Shown in pieces: positions 14,001 through 26,640 of a stretch of DNA of 64,000 bases. The DNA lies in assembly GCA_900708905.1 (NCBI GenBank), contig CAADRB010000031.1:1887576-1951575 (forward strand), given 5' to 3'. This DNA is from Hymenolepis diminuta (lineage: Eukaryota; Platyhelminthes; Cestoda; Cyclophyllidea; Hymenolepididae). Every line of letters begins with the position of its first letter. The stretch's first letter is position 1. Under the pieces are notes generated by a model. It was not told the origin of the DNA. It ran no database searches and saw only the letters and a program-made list of their open reading frames with translations. Made by a program: the position numbers and the translations under genes.

Positions 14001-17000
14001 GCCTCGAAAATTATTCTACAACTGAAGTAAATGCCATAAACACCCTGATGAAATTGAGGACTAAGTGATGTGAAATTAAACGCGAGCTCGGGAGATAACT
14101 CTACTTGCAAGTAGGAAATCGTCATATTTTAGCTTCATTTCCTAAAATAACTGTGGTATTTAAGTCTTTACATCTTTCAGTTCAATTTATAATTGCAATT
14201 ATTTTGTTTTTCAACCAGATTTAATGATAATTTTATATTTACACTTATAAATTCACCAAGAAATATTATAATATGAGTATTTATTTCTTCGTGCTTGTTT
14301 TTTCTAAGAGGCAACAATTTTTGGATTTTCGCAAATAAATTTATAATGAATACATTAAATCTGTGCAGTTATACTACTAAATTTGCTTTTATTTACTTCA
14401 AAAGCTATCTACTTTTATATCTGGAGTTAAGTTAAAACACATTTTAATTACAATAAAGCAAAATTTTCTTTTGTTATGAGGTTTCCCCCAATATTACATT
14501 AAGACCTGTTCTTCTTTGCCATAAAAAGCTTTGGGGAGAAAGAGATTTTATTTTTATTGATTTATTATTAATACTTGATGTAAATGACTACTGAACTTGA
14601 TGCCGGCTTTTATAAAATTACTCATATTCCCTGAAAGTCTCATTGTGGCATATTTAACGATACTTTTTCTATTAAAGCAGCATTGATTAAATTGTAAATT
14701 GTAATTAATAGTTGCTTTATTTTAATATCTGACTAAATGTCCAGTGGAGCTATTAATTTAATTTTTAAACGTTGAAATTTAACTGCATAATAACAATTTA
14801 TTATTGGGTTAAAAATAGCAGGACAATATAATTTATTGACTTTTGGTATCCGTTAAATAATAATCGATAATAGTACTTTAATTACTATTAAAAAGTCCAT
14901 TTTAAGTATTTCAATATATTAGTTGCGCTGCTTTTGAACAATGTTGCAATTACATGTTATTAAAAGAAAGCTATAATATTAAACTTCATTTGTGTAATTG
15001 CGAATCACTGTCAAAGAGTGATTAAAATACATTCTAGTTCGTCTTCATTAAAAGTAATATCAAGTTAAATATGCATAAATGCTGCACTTTAAATAACTTA
15101 GTGTTTACTATAATCATTAAAACGTAATGCGACATGAAAAAAATAGTAGATTTTGTTTACCAATTTGGTTTTCCCCATCTTTGTAGGAGATTGAAATAAG
15201 ACTTAAAGATCTCTTAGATACGTAAAGTGAATTTGACCATGACCCGACATTGTATCGGGAAGCTGACCAAGCAGACCTTCCGGAACAGTTAAGGTTATTT
15301 ATTTATTATGCTCATTACCGAAAAACGTGCCAATTCAATGAGGAGTTTTTATTTGATTTGTTATTAATAGAGTAAACTTGAGTAAATGCCAACGTTACAT
15401 AATATTTGAAGCCATATAGTTTTGCTTTAGAATAAACACATTTTTTTCCAGTTGTATATGGCGTGTGACTACAAATGTATAAATGATATATTACTTGTTT
15501 TGTTATTTGAGAGAGCCATGCAATATAATGGCATTCAAATTTGGCCTCTAACCCCACGAAAAATGTTTAAATATGTCAAGATATAAAGACTGCAAACCGA
15601 TAAAGAACTGCTCACAATTCTTGTTAAAAAAAGGGTGGCTTTAATATATGAAATCTTAAAATTTGGGTGAATTTTACTTCGAAACAATGCATCGCGGTGG
15701 TCAAACTCTGTAATTAAAAAAACCATGTATACTCGAGATACTACTTAAGCACCAATATATTAGACATATAATAAGCTCTGATGCTTAATTGCAAAGTGGA
15801 GGTGCAAATAAGGTTCTACACATCTGAATCAATTGATTTATGGAGATTTTTTACATTTGCACCGCATAATACAAATAATTAATGGGTCTCTCACAATAAC
15901 ATGTACTTTACACATTTTTCGTTGGGTAATTATAGGTAGTGTCTTAGCATACGATCTGTTAAATGCTGAACAGTATCCTGAAGTTTATCACTAATCAGTG
16001 AATGCTAGTTGCTTGGCAATTTTGCAAGTTATGGATAGACAGGGCGTCTTTTTTACCTTCCGAAGTCAGAAATTTCTAAACTCAGCATATTAAGTTGCTA
16101 ATTTATTTAAGTAAATCACCAGTTATTACCAATATATCTTGTATTTTTAATCAGCTATTTGTATCATTTATCTCAATTGCTCAATAAAGATAAGGATTTC
16201 GTTGTCTGTCCATTTAATTTTGATGTCTATTTACGTCAGGTCTATGAATGTTTGCACTAAACACGATTAATCAACGTGTTTACCAGACCTGTTTGAGTGT
16301 GTATTAAATAAAACACTCCTATTGTATTATTTTTTAATAAAAATATTATTGTGTTTCTCATTTCACTACTGATTGTTTATTATCAGCAAAACAATACTAG
16401 ATAACAAATATTTTTGATATAAACATAACAATACTGATAACTTTTCTTCACTATTGCGTGAAAGAATAGGATTTGCGAAATTTCAAGCTTTACAATTTAT
16501 AATTATTCAATGTATAATCATTTCAAGACGGAAATTTGTTGTAATTTTAGCAGCATTACATTTCCTCCTCACACACCGTAAGAGCATTTTTTACTTACAA
16601 CAGATTAAAATAAGGGAAGCTTGGTTTTACTGGAAGATTTTTACAAGCACTTTCCCTGTAACTTTTAGAAAACTTAAATTTCTTAAACTTAGTTCAACAT
16701 CAATTGCCACTTGCTTTCATTAAAATAACAACAATTGAAAAAACTGCATTAAAACCAATCAATTGAGTCAAATTTGTATCACGTTGATATTAAATCGTAG
16801 AATTACAAAACATTGTCAAGAGTATTTAAAAAGCGTAGATATTGTTGTCAAGAGAAAAAATTTCCTTTTTGGCACTGAAAAAGTCAAGAACCGAAAAATC
16901 CCCAACAATTTTTGACACGACATATGAACAGGTAAAATTAACGTATAAATAAGCAGATGCATGCAAACAATACGTGCAGAAGCACGATCATAATTTGCAT

Positions 17001-20000
17001 TTTTTACTTTTCTCATAAAAATTGACCATGGCAAATTGCAAGGTGAAGGAGTAAATCATTTATTTTATTTTTACCTACTGAAACTTAGAGTCCCACCCAA
17101 ATTTCCATATTCTTGCAAAAATAACTGAAGATAACATTTTAACTTTTGACAATAGAAATGAGCCATTTAATCACCTAGCAGGTAATTTATTTGGCAAATA
17201 TTCATCAAATTATTCCACTTTAAAGCAGCTAACTGTATTTAATGGTAATATTTGGCTCTGCAAGCTCTGCTTGGTAATTAATGAAATGGGAACGAGCGTA
17301 ACGAATTCACTGTGATCAATCACAAAATCTAATCATTGAGCCAATAAATTCTAAATATTTTCGACATTCACAAATGACCCTTGAATTCCAAAAAAACATT
17401 ACTGAACATAAGAATTACATATATTTCTCTTGGAAAGGTGTACAATCACTATCTAACAAAATGGGAATTTATCCTCATATTAATACGTGCTCTCCATGAA
17501 GCCTGTCGTGCCTCAAGTCGTACTGTCCATAAAAAAAGTTTCTACTGTGACATTCTTGTCTCTTAGTTCCCTATTTTCTCTGATGTTTCCTTATTCAATC
17601 CAATAACTCTATTTGTATGTGCAGCGATCTTAATTGGTGTATCGGTGTAAACCCGCCATGTATCATCCCTACATAACCAAATATTTTATTAAATTTTATT
17701 TCGTAATTAAATCTAAGTCTATTAATCTTGAATGCCTTCTTTCTGACTGCTTGATTTCTGCTAGTCTAAATCCTAAATACTCTTTAGGAAGCATTATAAA
17801 ACCCTTTCCCTTTTGTAAATTATTGATATTTTCTGTTTTTTTACTAATTTTAATGGTTTTCAATGTCAAAATAATTAATTGCCTTTAGCATTATCTTGAA
17901 AATATACAGCAAAGACTCCCTGAAAGAATGATCTGTATAATATATCAGAACCAGAACAATGGTTTGCAATATTTAAATAATTATCATAAGTTTAAATAAT
18001 GAGGCGTGAAACCATCATCGCATGCGCATTTAAAAGGATCAAAATCCACCGTTGAAACACTTCACTTAACTTAAAAGCACCCGCGTTTTAGTTCATAAAG
18101 CTAAATGGAAGGCAAATTTTAAAGAACTTTGTTGAGCGCATTTATGCCAAAGTAACATTAATTTCGTGTTTGCCGCAGACCTTCACTTCACCGCTCAAAC
18201 GCAACGCCTTTTAGTTTTATTTAATCCTTGTTCGTGCTCCCGAGGCATTTCAATAGTATTAAGGAGGCTGCAAACTATAATTAAAAAGTAAGCATATAAA
18301 TTTTATAAAATCATATTCAAAGGTAAAACAGTTGGAAATGTAAGATACGTCTTCATGTTTTAATATTTTTAAGTGACTCTGCTCTATAAAAATTATTTTG
18401 TTTCATGATTCTTACTAAATTTATTCCTATTTATTGCTCTTTTCCCTTAGTTGAATGCGTGATTTATGCTCGTACTTTTAAATTGTTTATCGAATCGCTC
18501 TCTGATCTGGGACATGTTTTAAACTCCTCTTCAAATGGGTTTCATTGTCAGTTCAGAGATCTGATTTGCCTTTTTCTTTTTTCAAAAATTAAATATTATG
18601 TCACCATTTCTCCGTTATTTCCATAATGTGATACATAAACTGGAAGGGAGGCTTATTTGGGTAGTTCCTCCATCTTACTACGACATCAAAGTTATTTTCT
18701 CAACACTCTCTACTTCCATATATCGAATTCCAGGTTTTGGTCCTCCAGCTCCTAAGTGAGATCGCTAAATCCATATTCTTTTGCTACAAGTCTACTTGGT
18801 TTAGCTAAATAATTACAAATTATGATTATTAAATCATATAGAGTGGACTATATTTTATGATCTCCCTTTATGTTAGGGTTGTATAAACTCCCTTATATAA
18901 TTTAAAATCATATTGATTTTATTGGCCTTTGAAAAAAGATATAATACAAGACGAAAAGACTTATCATAAAATTAAAAAAAATAAAAAATGCAGTCAATAA
19001 GGGCTGCAGATTGTGAATAAGAATTCAATCAGTAATGCAGGAGAGAAATTACAACATTTTGATTTTGGTATGAAGCAGTAAACTGGGCATCAGAATAATA
19101 ATCTATAAACCGAATCCAGAAATCAAATGGAACAACCATTTTGACGCTCTATTTCAATTCTCACTTCTTATTAGATTAACTTACCTAGTGGAAAATTGTA
19201 ACATGTTTCCGCGTTGCTGTTGATTGCAGTAATGTAATAACAACTTACATTCATTTTTGCACATAAAATGTTTGAGCAAGTGATCAGTAACTTGACAGTA
19301 AAAAGACTACGAATTTTACGGCTATTTATCAACGCTGAGATTCAGCGAAACTTAAAATTTAGGCCTTCCAAAACAGTTTACAACTTACTTTGATTGAAAT
19401 ACCCTTAAGCTATAGTGATAGCAATTTAGAAATGGACTTTTATTTTCTTAACAAAAGTGGAACTTTTTATCACATTTTGATGGCAATCCGAACTTCTCTG
19501 CCGATATGCTGGAAAATTTATCAGCAAGCTCAATGTTAACAAACAGACATTCTCTAAGAAATCTCAATTTATTTTTAACTTTAAAATAATAAAATATTTC
19601 ATTCCTGTTGAAAAATACGTTTTAATATCAAGACTCGGTTTTTTTAATTTTATTAAACATCCTAAATATTTCGATTCTGGAAAATTAGTCAGTTTTGATA
19701 ACTCGAATGTTTGATTAATCTCATACGTTCAGATATTAATTATGACAGATTTTATTGTTCTGTTCTATTGAAGTAAATTGGGTTTCAAAAATGTCGAAAA
19801 TGTTGGAAAATTGATCATAGTCACTCTAAATATATTAATTGTGGAAAATTTTTAAAATATAGGTAAAAATTGATTAAAATACGTAGGTTTCAACAGACAT
19901 AATAGGATGTTTTTAACTCGGCTCATTTTGTCATTAAACTTTTCGGATATCGGCCACCCTTTTGCACAAATTTTGCTCATTTATAGTTCAATACCGATAC

Positions 20001-21087
20001 CAAACTGAATTATATTCAAGCATTCTTTTTGATGACTTGAATAAGTGGATATATGCAGGTACTCAATTGAGATAGTTCTTATTTTAACCGAGTTCATATT
20101 TTTCCATTCGGAGATTTTCAACCTACGAGTAATTACAGGCCTCGCAAGATCAACGAAGCTAATAATTAGGAATTTAAAAGTTCACTTGAGATCCTGAGTT
20201 TGAATGTTTTATCTTCTCATAATTCTGTCAACCTTTAAATTGAAATATAACATACACTTTCAAACGGTTTGAGCAGCCTCATTTGATATGCAATTTTAGG
20301 TTTACATAACAATAAATTTCGTTTCCCGTTAACAGATTACAATAAAATAATATTTGGGAGATATCAGCGATTCTTAAACATTGGACGAATGCTTGAAATC
20401 GTTAATGGCAATTTATCCCATTTGATTTCTGTAATACAGAAAAGTAACAATTTTTAATTTTGAAAATCAGATTATGTCGGGTAACCAACACTCAGTATGG
20501 AGTGCATTAAAAAGAGAGTAACAAAAGTGTCACTTTATCTGATTAACATTTAAAAGGTCATAATTTGTACCCAGACAGATTTTCAACAGTGATTTATTAT
20601 TAATGATTTTAATTTAACTGTTTATGGGAATGTTAGCCTAACCTCTTATTTCCCTTCGGCAAATTTCAAACTCACCTACCCTTTTAATGTTATCTGTCCA
20701 TAGAAACCCTCTAATTATATTACACTCTAAACAAATTCTTTGCATACGAAAATTAACATTAATTTATAAATGATTGACAGCAAACGATAAGCATTATATT
20801 AAGCAAAAGAAACCAAAACTCTAATTTCCACTCAAAAACAAATTTTGTTTTTAATTTTTTGGGGCTACATGACTAAACAGATCAGATAAATTCTTAGTAA
20901 TATGCAAACTGTTCAAAAAGGACAATTGTTGCAATTATGCCATCAGGACAGAGTTTTGAAGTCTCTATCACTTTTAATCTAAATATAAATACGATTTAAT
21001 CAAAATCAACACTGGGAGTGAACTGAAGTTATTAATGCTATGATTAATGCACCTTCTCCTAAACTCGCTCTTGGCTATTGGAAGATA
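11001..21087. other. AT-rich non-coding desert
   Basis: Very AT-rich sequence with frequent homopolymer runs and no recognisable coding frame on either strand. The frames present (60-89 codons) look like chance openings. The only structure singled out is the nested inverted repeat at 16237-16291. Confidence 0.6.
16237..16291. repeat. Nested double inverted repeat
   Basis: An outer perfect 7-bp pair (CAGGTCT 16237-16243 with AGACCTG 16285-16291) encloses an inner perfect 7-bp pair (AAACACG 16259-16265 with CGTGTTT 16275-16281). The nine-base loop sits at the top and a 15-base bulge lies on the left side only. It could fold as an RNA hairpin, or be the remnant of a small inverted-repeat element. 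Function unknown. Confidence 0.55.
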
Positions 21088-22342
21088 TATGGGGTGCATC
21101 AGGCATCTAAGGACACGTTATGTACTTTAAGAAAAATAGAAAATGACACTGCTAATGGTTGAAACTTACAGTTTCCTATAACTAAACAAATAAACATAAT
21201 ATCTATTAATCTGGGTTTTATTCTATATATCCTCCTCGCCCTCTATCATCCATTCAATTCGAGTCCAAAAGCAAATAACTGCAAGCTTTCATCAGGCGGT
21301 CTTTTTTGTCGATTTCCTCCATTCCTCGGCAGTTGCTTTCATCAGAGAGGATTTGCTGTTGTAAGGATGCCTATTAATTTTCCCTTCAACTGCATCCCAC
21401 CCTATCCCTAATAATCCAAGGGATTAAGGTCTGGTGAGTAGTTAGGAGGCAGCAATAAGTTTATTGTGGCATGATGATGAAAATACTCCGCCATCCATAT
21501 AATCCTTGGCTTTGAGAACTTTATGAGATGGAGTCGAATCTTGATGGAGGAAATGAGGTCTTCCTCCATCGGTTACACTATCTATCCAGGGCGGCTTAAC
21601 AATGACTTGAAGAGTCTCCATGTAGACATCTGCATCTGCATTCACTCTAAAGTCCTGTGGAAAATATTGAGAAGTTATGATGTGCCCTTCTCTCACTACT
21701 AACACCACTGAAAACCATCACTCTTGCTTGCCGCAATCTTCGTGCATGTAGCACTTGGAACTTCAGTGGTGTCAGTAGTGACAACACGTAGACACCTATC
21801 ATTTCTTCTACTGGCTTTTTCATCCTGGTGGAATTTGTTTTCGTCGGTGAAGAACCAAAAACACCCCTCTTCTTCTGGATGCTACAATTTCTTTAAGAGT
21901 CCTTCTGCACACACTTAACCATTCTCTTGAGTTCTTTTTGTGGACATTAACTTACCTCGACTAAGAACCTATGTTTTGTATCCGACGTCTTGATAAACAA
22001 CATTCCTTGTATATTGTTCTTCCTTCAGACACTTGAAGATCTTGGGCATGATGTCGAACAGTAACTTCCCAGAGTTTTTATCCATCATGCCATACACTCT
22101 TCTCACAAACTCAGGTTTTCTGAGTGAGCTGATGGAGCGTTGACAATGCTGTTTTCTCTTGCTCGTGACGATCAATCCATCTCCATTGTTTTCACCCACC
22201 TCCTTTCTAACTCTACAAAAGAAAGATCTGGTGACTTAGACATCTTGCTGTGTTTCACCTTTAGAGACACTAATAGAGTGTGATTTTTCATTTCATTAGT
22301 TATGATAGTATCTGGCATGAGATCGTCTGATATAAAAATTAC
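21088..22342 (-). mobile_element. Mariner-family transposon, copy 1 (right end missing)
   Basis: This aligns collinearly with the element at 36963-38300. The left end (GGGGTGCAT from 21091) is a diverged version of the terminal inverted repeat of copy 2. Homology stops abruptly at 22342, so about 75 bases of the right end, including that terminal repeat, are absent. Positions 21276-22298 appear identical to 37163-38185, whereas the first 190 bases differ by many substitutions, an 11-base indel and a single-base indel. The encoded transposase reads on the minus strand and is broken. The element cannot move autonomously and, lacking one end, probably cannot be mobilised in trans. Confidence 0.9.
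21223..22243 (-). pseudogene. Mariner transposase pseudogene, copy 1
   Basis: The frame starts at the ATG at 22243-22241 (MSKSPDLSFVELERR) and spans about 1.02 kb, close to the 330-350 codons usual for mariner transposases. Recognisable pieces, scattered over shifted frames, are an N-terminal helix-turn-helix region (RKPEFVRRVYGMMDK), the first catalytic Asp block (DENKFHQDE), the second (HQDSTPSHK), the third (SPDLNPLDY) and a C-terminal RIEWMIEGE. Frameshifts separate the blocks and a stop follows LDY. One base is missing near the C terminus (about 21235) compared with copy 2, so the ending EGEGGYIE seen in copy 2 is lost. The family is IS630/Tc1/mariner; the assignment is certain at superfamily level only. 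Confidence 0.9.
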
Positions 22343-25300
22343 CTCTTATGAACCTAGGAATTGAACGACAAAGATTAAACATTCTGCCCTTACAAATTTG
22401 ACCTTTTCCATCTTGAAAATATGCATAAATCTATGATTCTGAATTCAAAAATTAAGACTATTTATATTCTAACTTTATTATCTACTTGATTCATTTTCAG
22501 TTTTTCACTTCGTCTTTCTAATGCTTTTTCAGTTTTAAGACTTAAAATCGTTTTGCTGTGCCATAACTAATTATTAAAATCAATGTAGCTGTTCAAAATA
22601 CGTTTGGATTGTATCTCCAAAATGACATCCTCTTTTTGAAAGGCCTTTGTAAATTAGGCAATAGCAGTTATTGCGAAGTAAAGAAAATTTGATCAGGCAA
22701 ATTTATCGTTTCTATTAAATGATTTTAAATGGAATCATATGATTTTAAAACTTATCAATTATATTAAGTAAAGTTTTATTTTTGTTTACCGCATGAGAAG
22801 TGAGAAATAACAAAAAGTGCCGCAAATTTTAGCTTTCCTTTTCCAATTTTAAAATATCAAAATTAACTTTTCACGGTACTCTATGATCTATCTCAATTTA
22901 TTTCATTTGATTTCTCCTTGAATTATATCTATTAGGTTCACATATCTTTAAACCGATTTTAAAAACTCATAGTGACTTTAAGGCGATAAATATGATCGAA
23001 AGTGGTAGTACCAACCTTTCAACTAGATCCAGTGGTCATTAAATTCTGGATATATCGGCAAAGGAATCAAACATTAATCAAAAATCAAATCATTCAGGAC
23101 GCTTAGATATTAGAAAGAAAATTTCATCCCTTTTAATACGCGTGTACCTCTTCGCCCGACTCCAGTCGATTATTTTATCGTTTGCTCTTTAACGAAAATG
23201 AAACCATTAGATTTATGTAAGGTATATTAAATTAACTATTTATCGTTAATTATTTATAGACTTTAAATATTTGTTAAAATCTACTAACTTACAATGTCCA
23301 TGGCTTGCATAATTTTGGACCAAAGCCTATCATTAAGGCAACCACCCGTTATTTTTTAGTTTTGACCTTTGTAGGTTTCTCGTCTTCTTATCCGAGTTCT
23401 ATTTTCGCCTTCATCCTCTTCCTTTTTCTCCTTCTATTCATTTTCAGATATTTAGTATACACATAGTCCTTCATAACACTTGATCTTTGCATTCTGCAAA
23501 AGTTGTTGTACCTTGTTAGCCGTTAGAATGATCGTAATCTTTGAGGAGGACTTTTTATCTCCAACTTGATAAGACCTTTGAAATGCCTTTAATTCACTCA
23601 GTATAGAAATTAGACAAGTTAGTGCTTACAGCCTTGAAAGCGAGCCTGTCGATATCCTTTGTATATTTTACAGATCCAAGCAAATTGTCGTCCACTCGAA
23701 TTCTTTATTACGATAATCTGTTATTTCCAAACTGTTCTGTGATAAAAAGGGCAAAATTTTTAGCGGTGTCATCATGAATAAATAAACATTTTATTTTGAA
23801 TTTCTATTTTAACATAGTGGATGCTTAGAATGTCAGTTGCTAATAAGATCGGTATTTCTATTTGACACTATGTTTATTACAGATATAGAGCGAAAGGCGA
23901 TTTGATATCTTTATTCCAAAATGACTATTTTTGAAAATTTTGCGTAAAATATTAAAATTTTCATACGTATTAAGGTTGAATAAAAATGAAAATTCCTGTT
24001 TTCAGCATTGGAAAATTCAAAATCTTGTGACTTTTCATCTTTACATAGCAAGTAAAAAGTTAAGTAACAGTATTGGACACGAAAAATTCATGAAATTATC
24101 AGCGAAGAAGTTTTCAAAACTTCTTAAAATGATGAACTGTTAAAATGCAACAATCGGTTATGTATTATCTATCCATTAATGATGCATTAATGTGCAATTT
24201 TACACAGAATACCTTTTGAGGATCCAATCGAATTAATCTCTATATGAATCCCAACTAAGAAATAATCTAATTTACTTTACGGCAAACATTTTTTTACGTT
24301 TGAACGTAACTCGCAGATTTTATCTTTTAAACTGTATTCTGTATGTGAATGTTTTAAATTTCTATATGAGGTCAAAAGAATTAAGGCTGGTAAATAGATT
24401 TGATATGTTAAACAGGGGTGCCAATAAACAAAATAAATACTGCTTATATAATGTTAAGGTATTTCGGTTTAAGTACTATTAAGGTTATGATTGAAGACTA
24501 TTTCAGAGATGTCGAGTGAAAAAAAAGGACGCATAGCGTTCAAATCCCAGTGCATTTAAAAGAGTTCCGTACCTCTTCGTAGTTTCACATTTTTGTCCAG
24601 TCTTCACTTATAATGCCTGGTCCGAAAGGGCATATTCACGCAAATATTTCTTTTAATTTTGTAAGGAAACCCTGAATTTTGCAAGAATTATTTAATTATA
24701 CAATTCGACAGCGTAAGACATTGGAATGATGGTTGCGTTGCCAGCTTCTTATTTACAAGCCTGAATTCAACACGACGGTTTTTAAACCAACAAATTTTGA
24801 ATGTTAGTTATTTAATGTAAAATAATATTGTATACTTTGTTCATGCTCTTTATAAGAAATTTTGAAGAATGTTTGCCATTTTATTCAACAAGTAGGGGCT
24901 TCAGAATTGATCCATCGAAGGAAGAAAAAATGCCAGTGTTATAATTGATTGCAGTGAAATAAAAATATATTCTTAACGGTAAATGAATATTTAAGTGTAT
25001 GAACAAATAAGTCTCTATTTAAATAAGAGTAAAAATAATCTAATTTTAACTTCATTGTCATTTAACATAAATGTCATATAAGAACTACTCGGAGAATTTG
25101 AATTTAAATCTTCTCGTTAATCCTTGTGTTGATAGAAGACCCAATATGAAAATTAATACGTGAGATGGAATAGGAGATTTTATCCGTGTATGTAAATCAA
25201 ACATATATGCCAAAAAAACAAATATTAATTTGAAATATTCATTAATATACGCTGATGGTAGTATTCCCTGTCCAAAGAAGTCAGATAAACAATTTTATAG

Positions 25301-26404
25301 AAATTATTTGCTTGTTTATACTAGCCGTGTTGTTCAGATTAAACTTCTTGTTTGCAATATCCATTAATTTTAATTGCAATGAATGACAGTGAATGCCTTT
25401 TTAAATTGTTACCTGTTTATCTTATGTAAAGCCAATTACAAATTCTACTAATTGCATATTTGGGGTCAAGAAAGCTGATATTGCAAAACAATCTTCCTAC
25501 CTTGTGAATTGCATTAATTTCTTCTGATATATGCATATTTATATAAAAACGCGCATTTTTTGTTGTAGAAACGCCCAACTACATCAAAAAACGGTTAATT
25601 CATTTCAGAGTAGCTGTTGCAAATGGATAGAATACCTCTATGTTATCAAGTGATCAATCAAATGACCTACCTTCCTCAATCTCTCTCCAATAGACTAATT
25701 CGCAGATGATTATCGTGCATGCGGCAGTAATACAAACAAAATATTCTTGGTGAATTTGTGTGGAGTTGTAAATTTTTTTAGAAAAATTATGCTAACTAAT
25801 TGAAATAAAACTTCTAGAAGCAGAACTACACGATATAGTGATTTTAAAAACTATTTTCACTATAGTTATATGCACACATGGTTAATGAAGTAAATGTGCA
25901 GTCACATGCTTAACCATATTCTAAAGAATATATTTTTTCCTTTAAACATATTACTCATTAAAATTTTAATTTAAATATTAGAAAATTAAAATAACGACCA
26001 GATTTAAAAGACTGAGTGGAAACGCTCCTCTTACCTGCTTTTAACCAGGCAGAGCTCACCAAACATGAGAGCTACAGGTAACTGTTGTCCAGTCAGCAAA
26101 AGAAAACTAACTCGACATCACAGCAGTCCCAACCTATCTCCTCTCTTTCAGTTTACACTTTTTAATTAAAGTGAACATTTATTGCCTGTTCAGGGTGAGA
26201 TTTATTCAATAACCGATATGACAGAAGAACACAATTTGGCTTTATTTTAACTCATTATATGGCAGCGGACGCCTATAAATTCTAATATTATTGTTTAATA
26301 GATAAAAGAAAAACTGCTGAACCAATTATTAAACTTAATCATAGAAAGTTGTTGTTTCCAAATTTGAAATGAAATAGTAAACTATAATAGACAGAAAGGT
26401 AAAT
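22343..26404. other. AT-rich non-coding region
   Basis: No recognisable protein in any frame; the longest openings are 60-70 codons of low-complexity composition. Around 24535 the text GCGTTCAAATCCC resembles a tRNA B box, but no cloverleaf could be built. A somewhat more GC-rich patch at 26020-26160 precedes the SINE-like copy. Confidence 0.55.
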
Positions 26405-26640
26405 AAATAGTGGATAGCGTGCTTGTCTGCAAACTCGGATGTCATGAGTTCAATACTTATTGGTCTGCACCCAGTAAGCGGAGTGGCCAACCGCACTCGT
26501 TAGGAGCTGCCTGCATTCGATTTCCTCGCTTTTATTGAAGATGGAGTTGGATAACGCTTTCCTAAATAGGTTTGTTACTTAGAATAAGCATGATTGGTAC
26601 GCAGATGGATAAGAGTTGGATGAAATATAATCGTCTTTGT
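26405..26640 (+). mobile_element. tRNA-derived SINE-like repeat, copy A
   Basis: The head carries an A-box-like stretch (GTGGATAGCGTGCTTG, from about 26412) and, roughly 25 bases on, a B-box-like GAGTTCAATAC (about 26447), as expected for a pol III promoter inherited from a tRNA. A body follows containing GAGTGGCCAACCGCACTC (about 26481). Related but diverged text occurs in reverse at 42308-42470 and forward at 50375-50460. It is clearly more GC-rich than its surroundings. The 3' limit is a guess from composition. Confidence 0.45.

Noticed and set aside
21724..21918. A 64-codon plus-strand frame, repeated at 37611-37805
   Set aside because: It is duplicated only because it lies antisense to the broken mariner transposase; the real signal is on the minus strand.
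24500..24570. A possible tRNA gene around GCGTTCAAATCCC
   Set aside because: Only the B-box-like text is present; no acceptor, D or anticodon stems can be formed.
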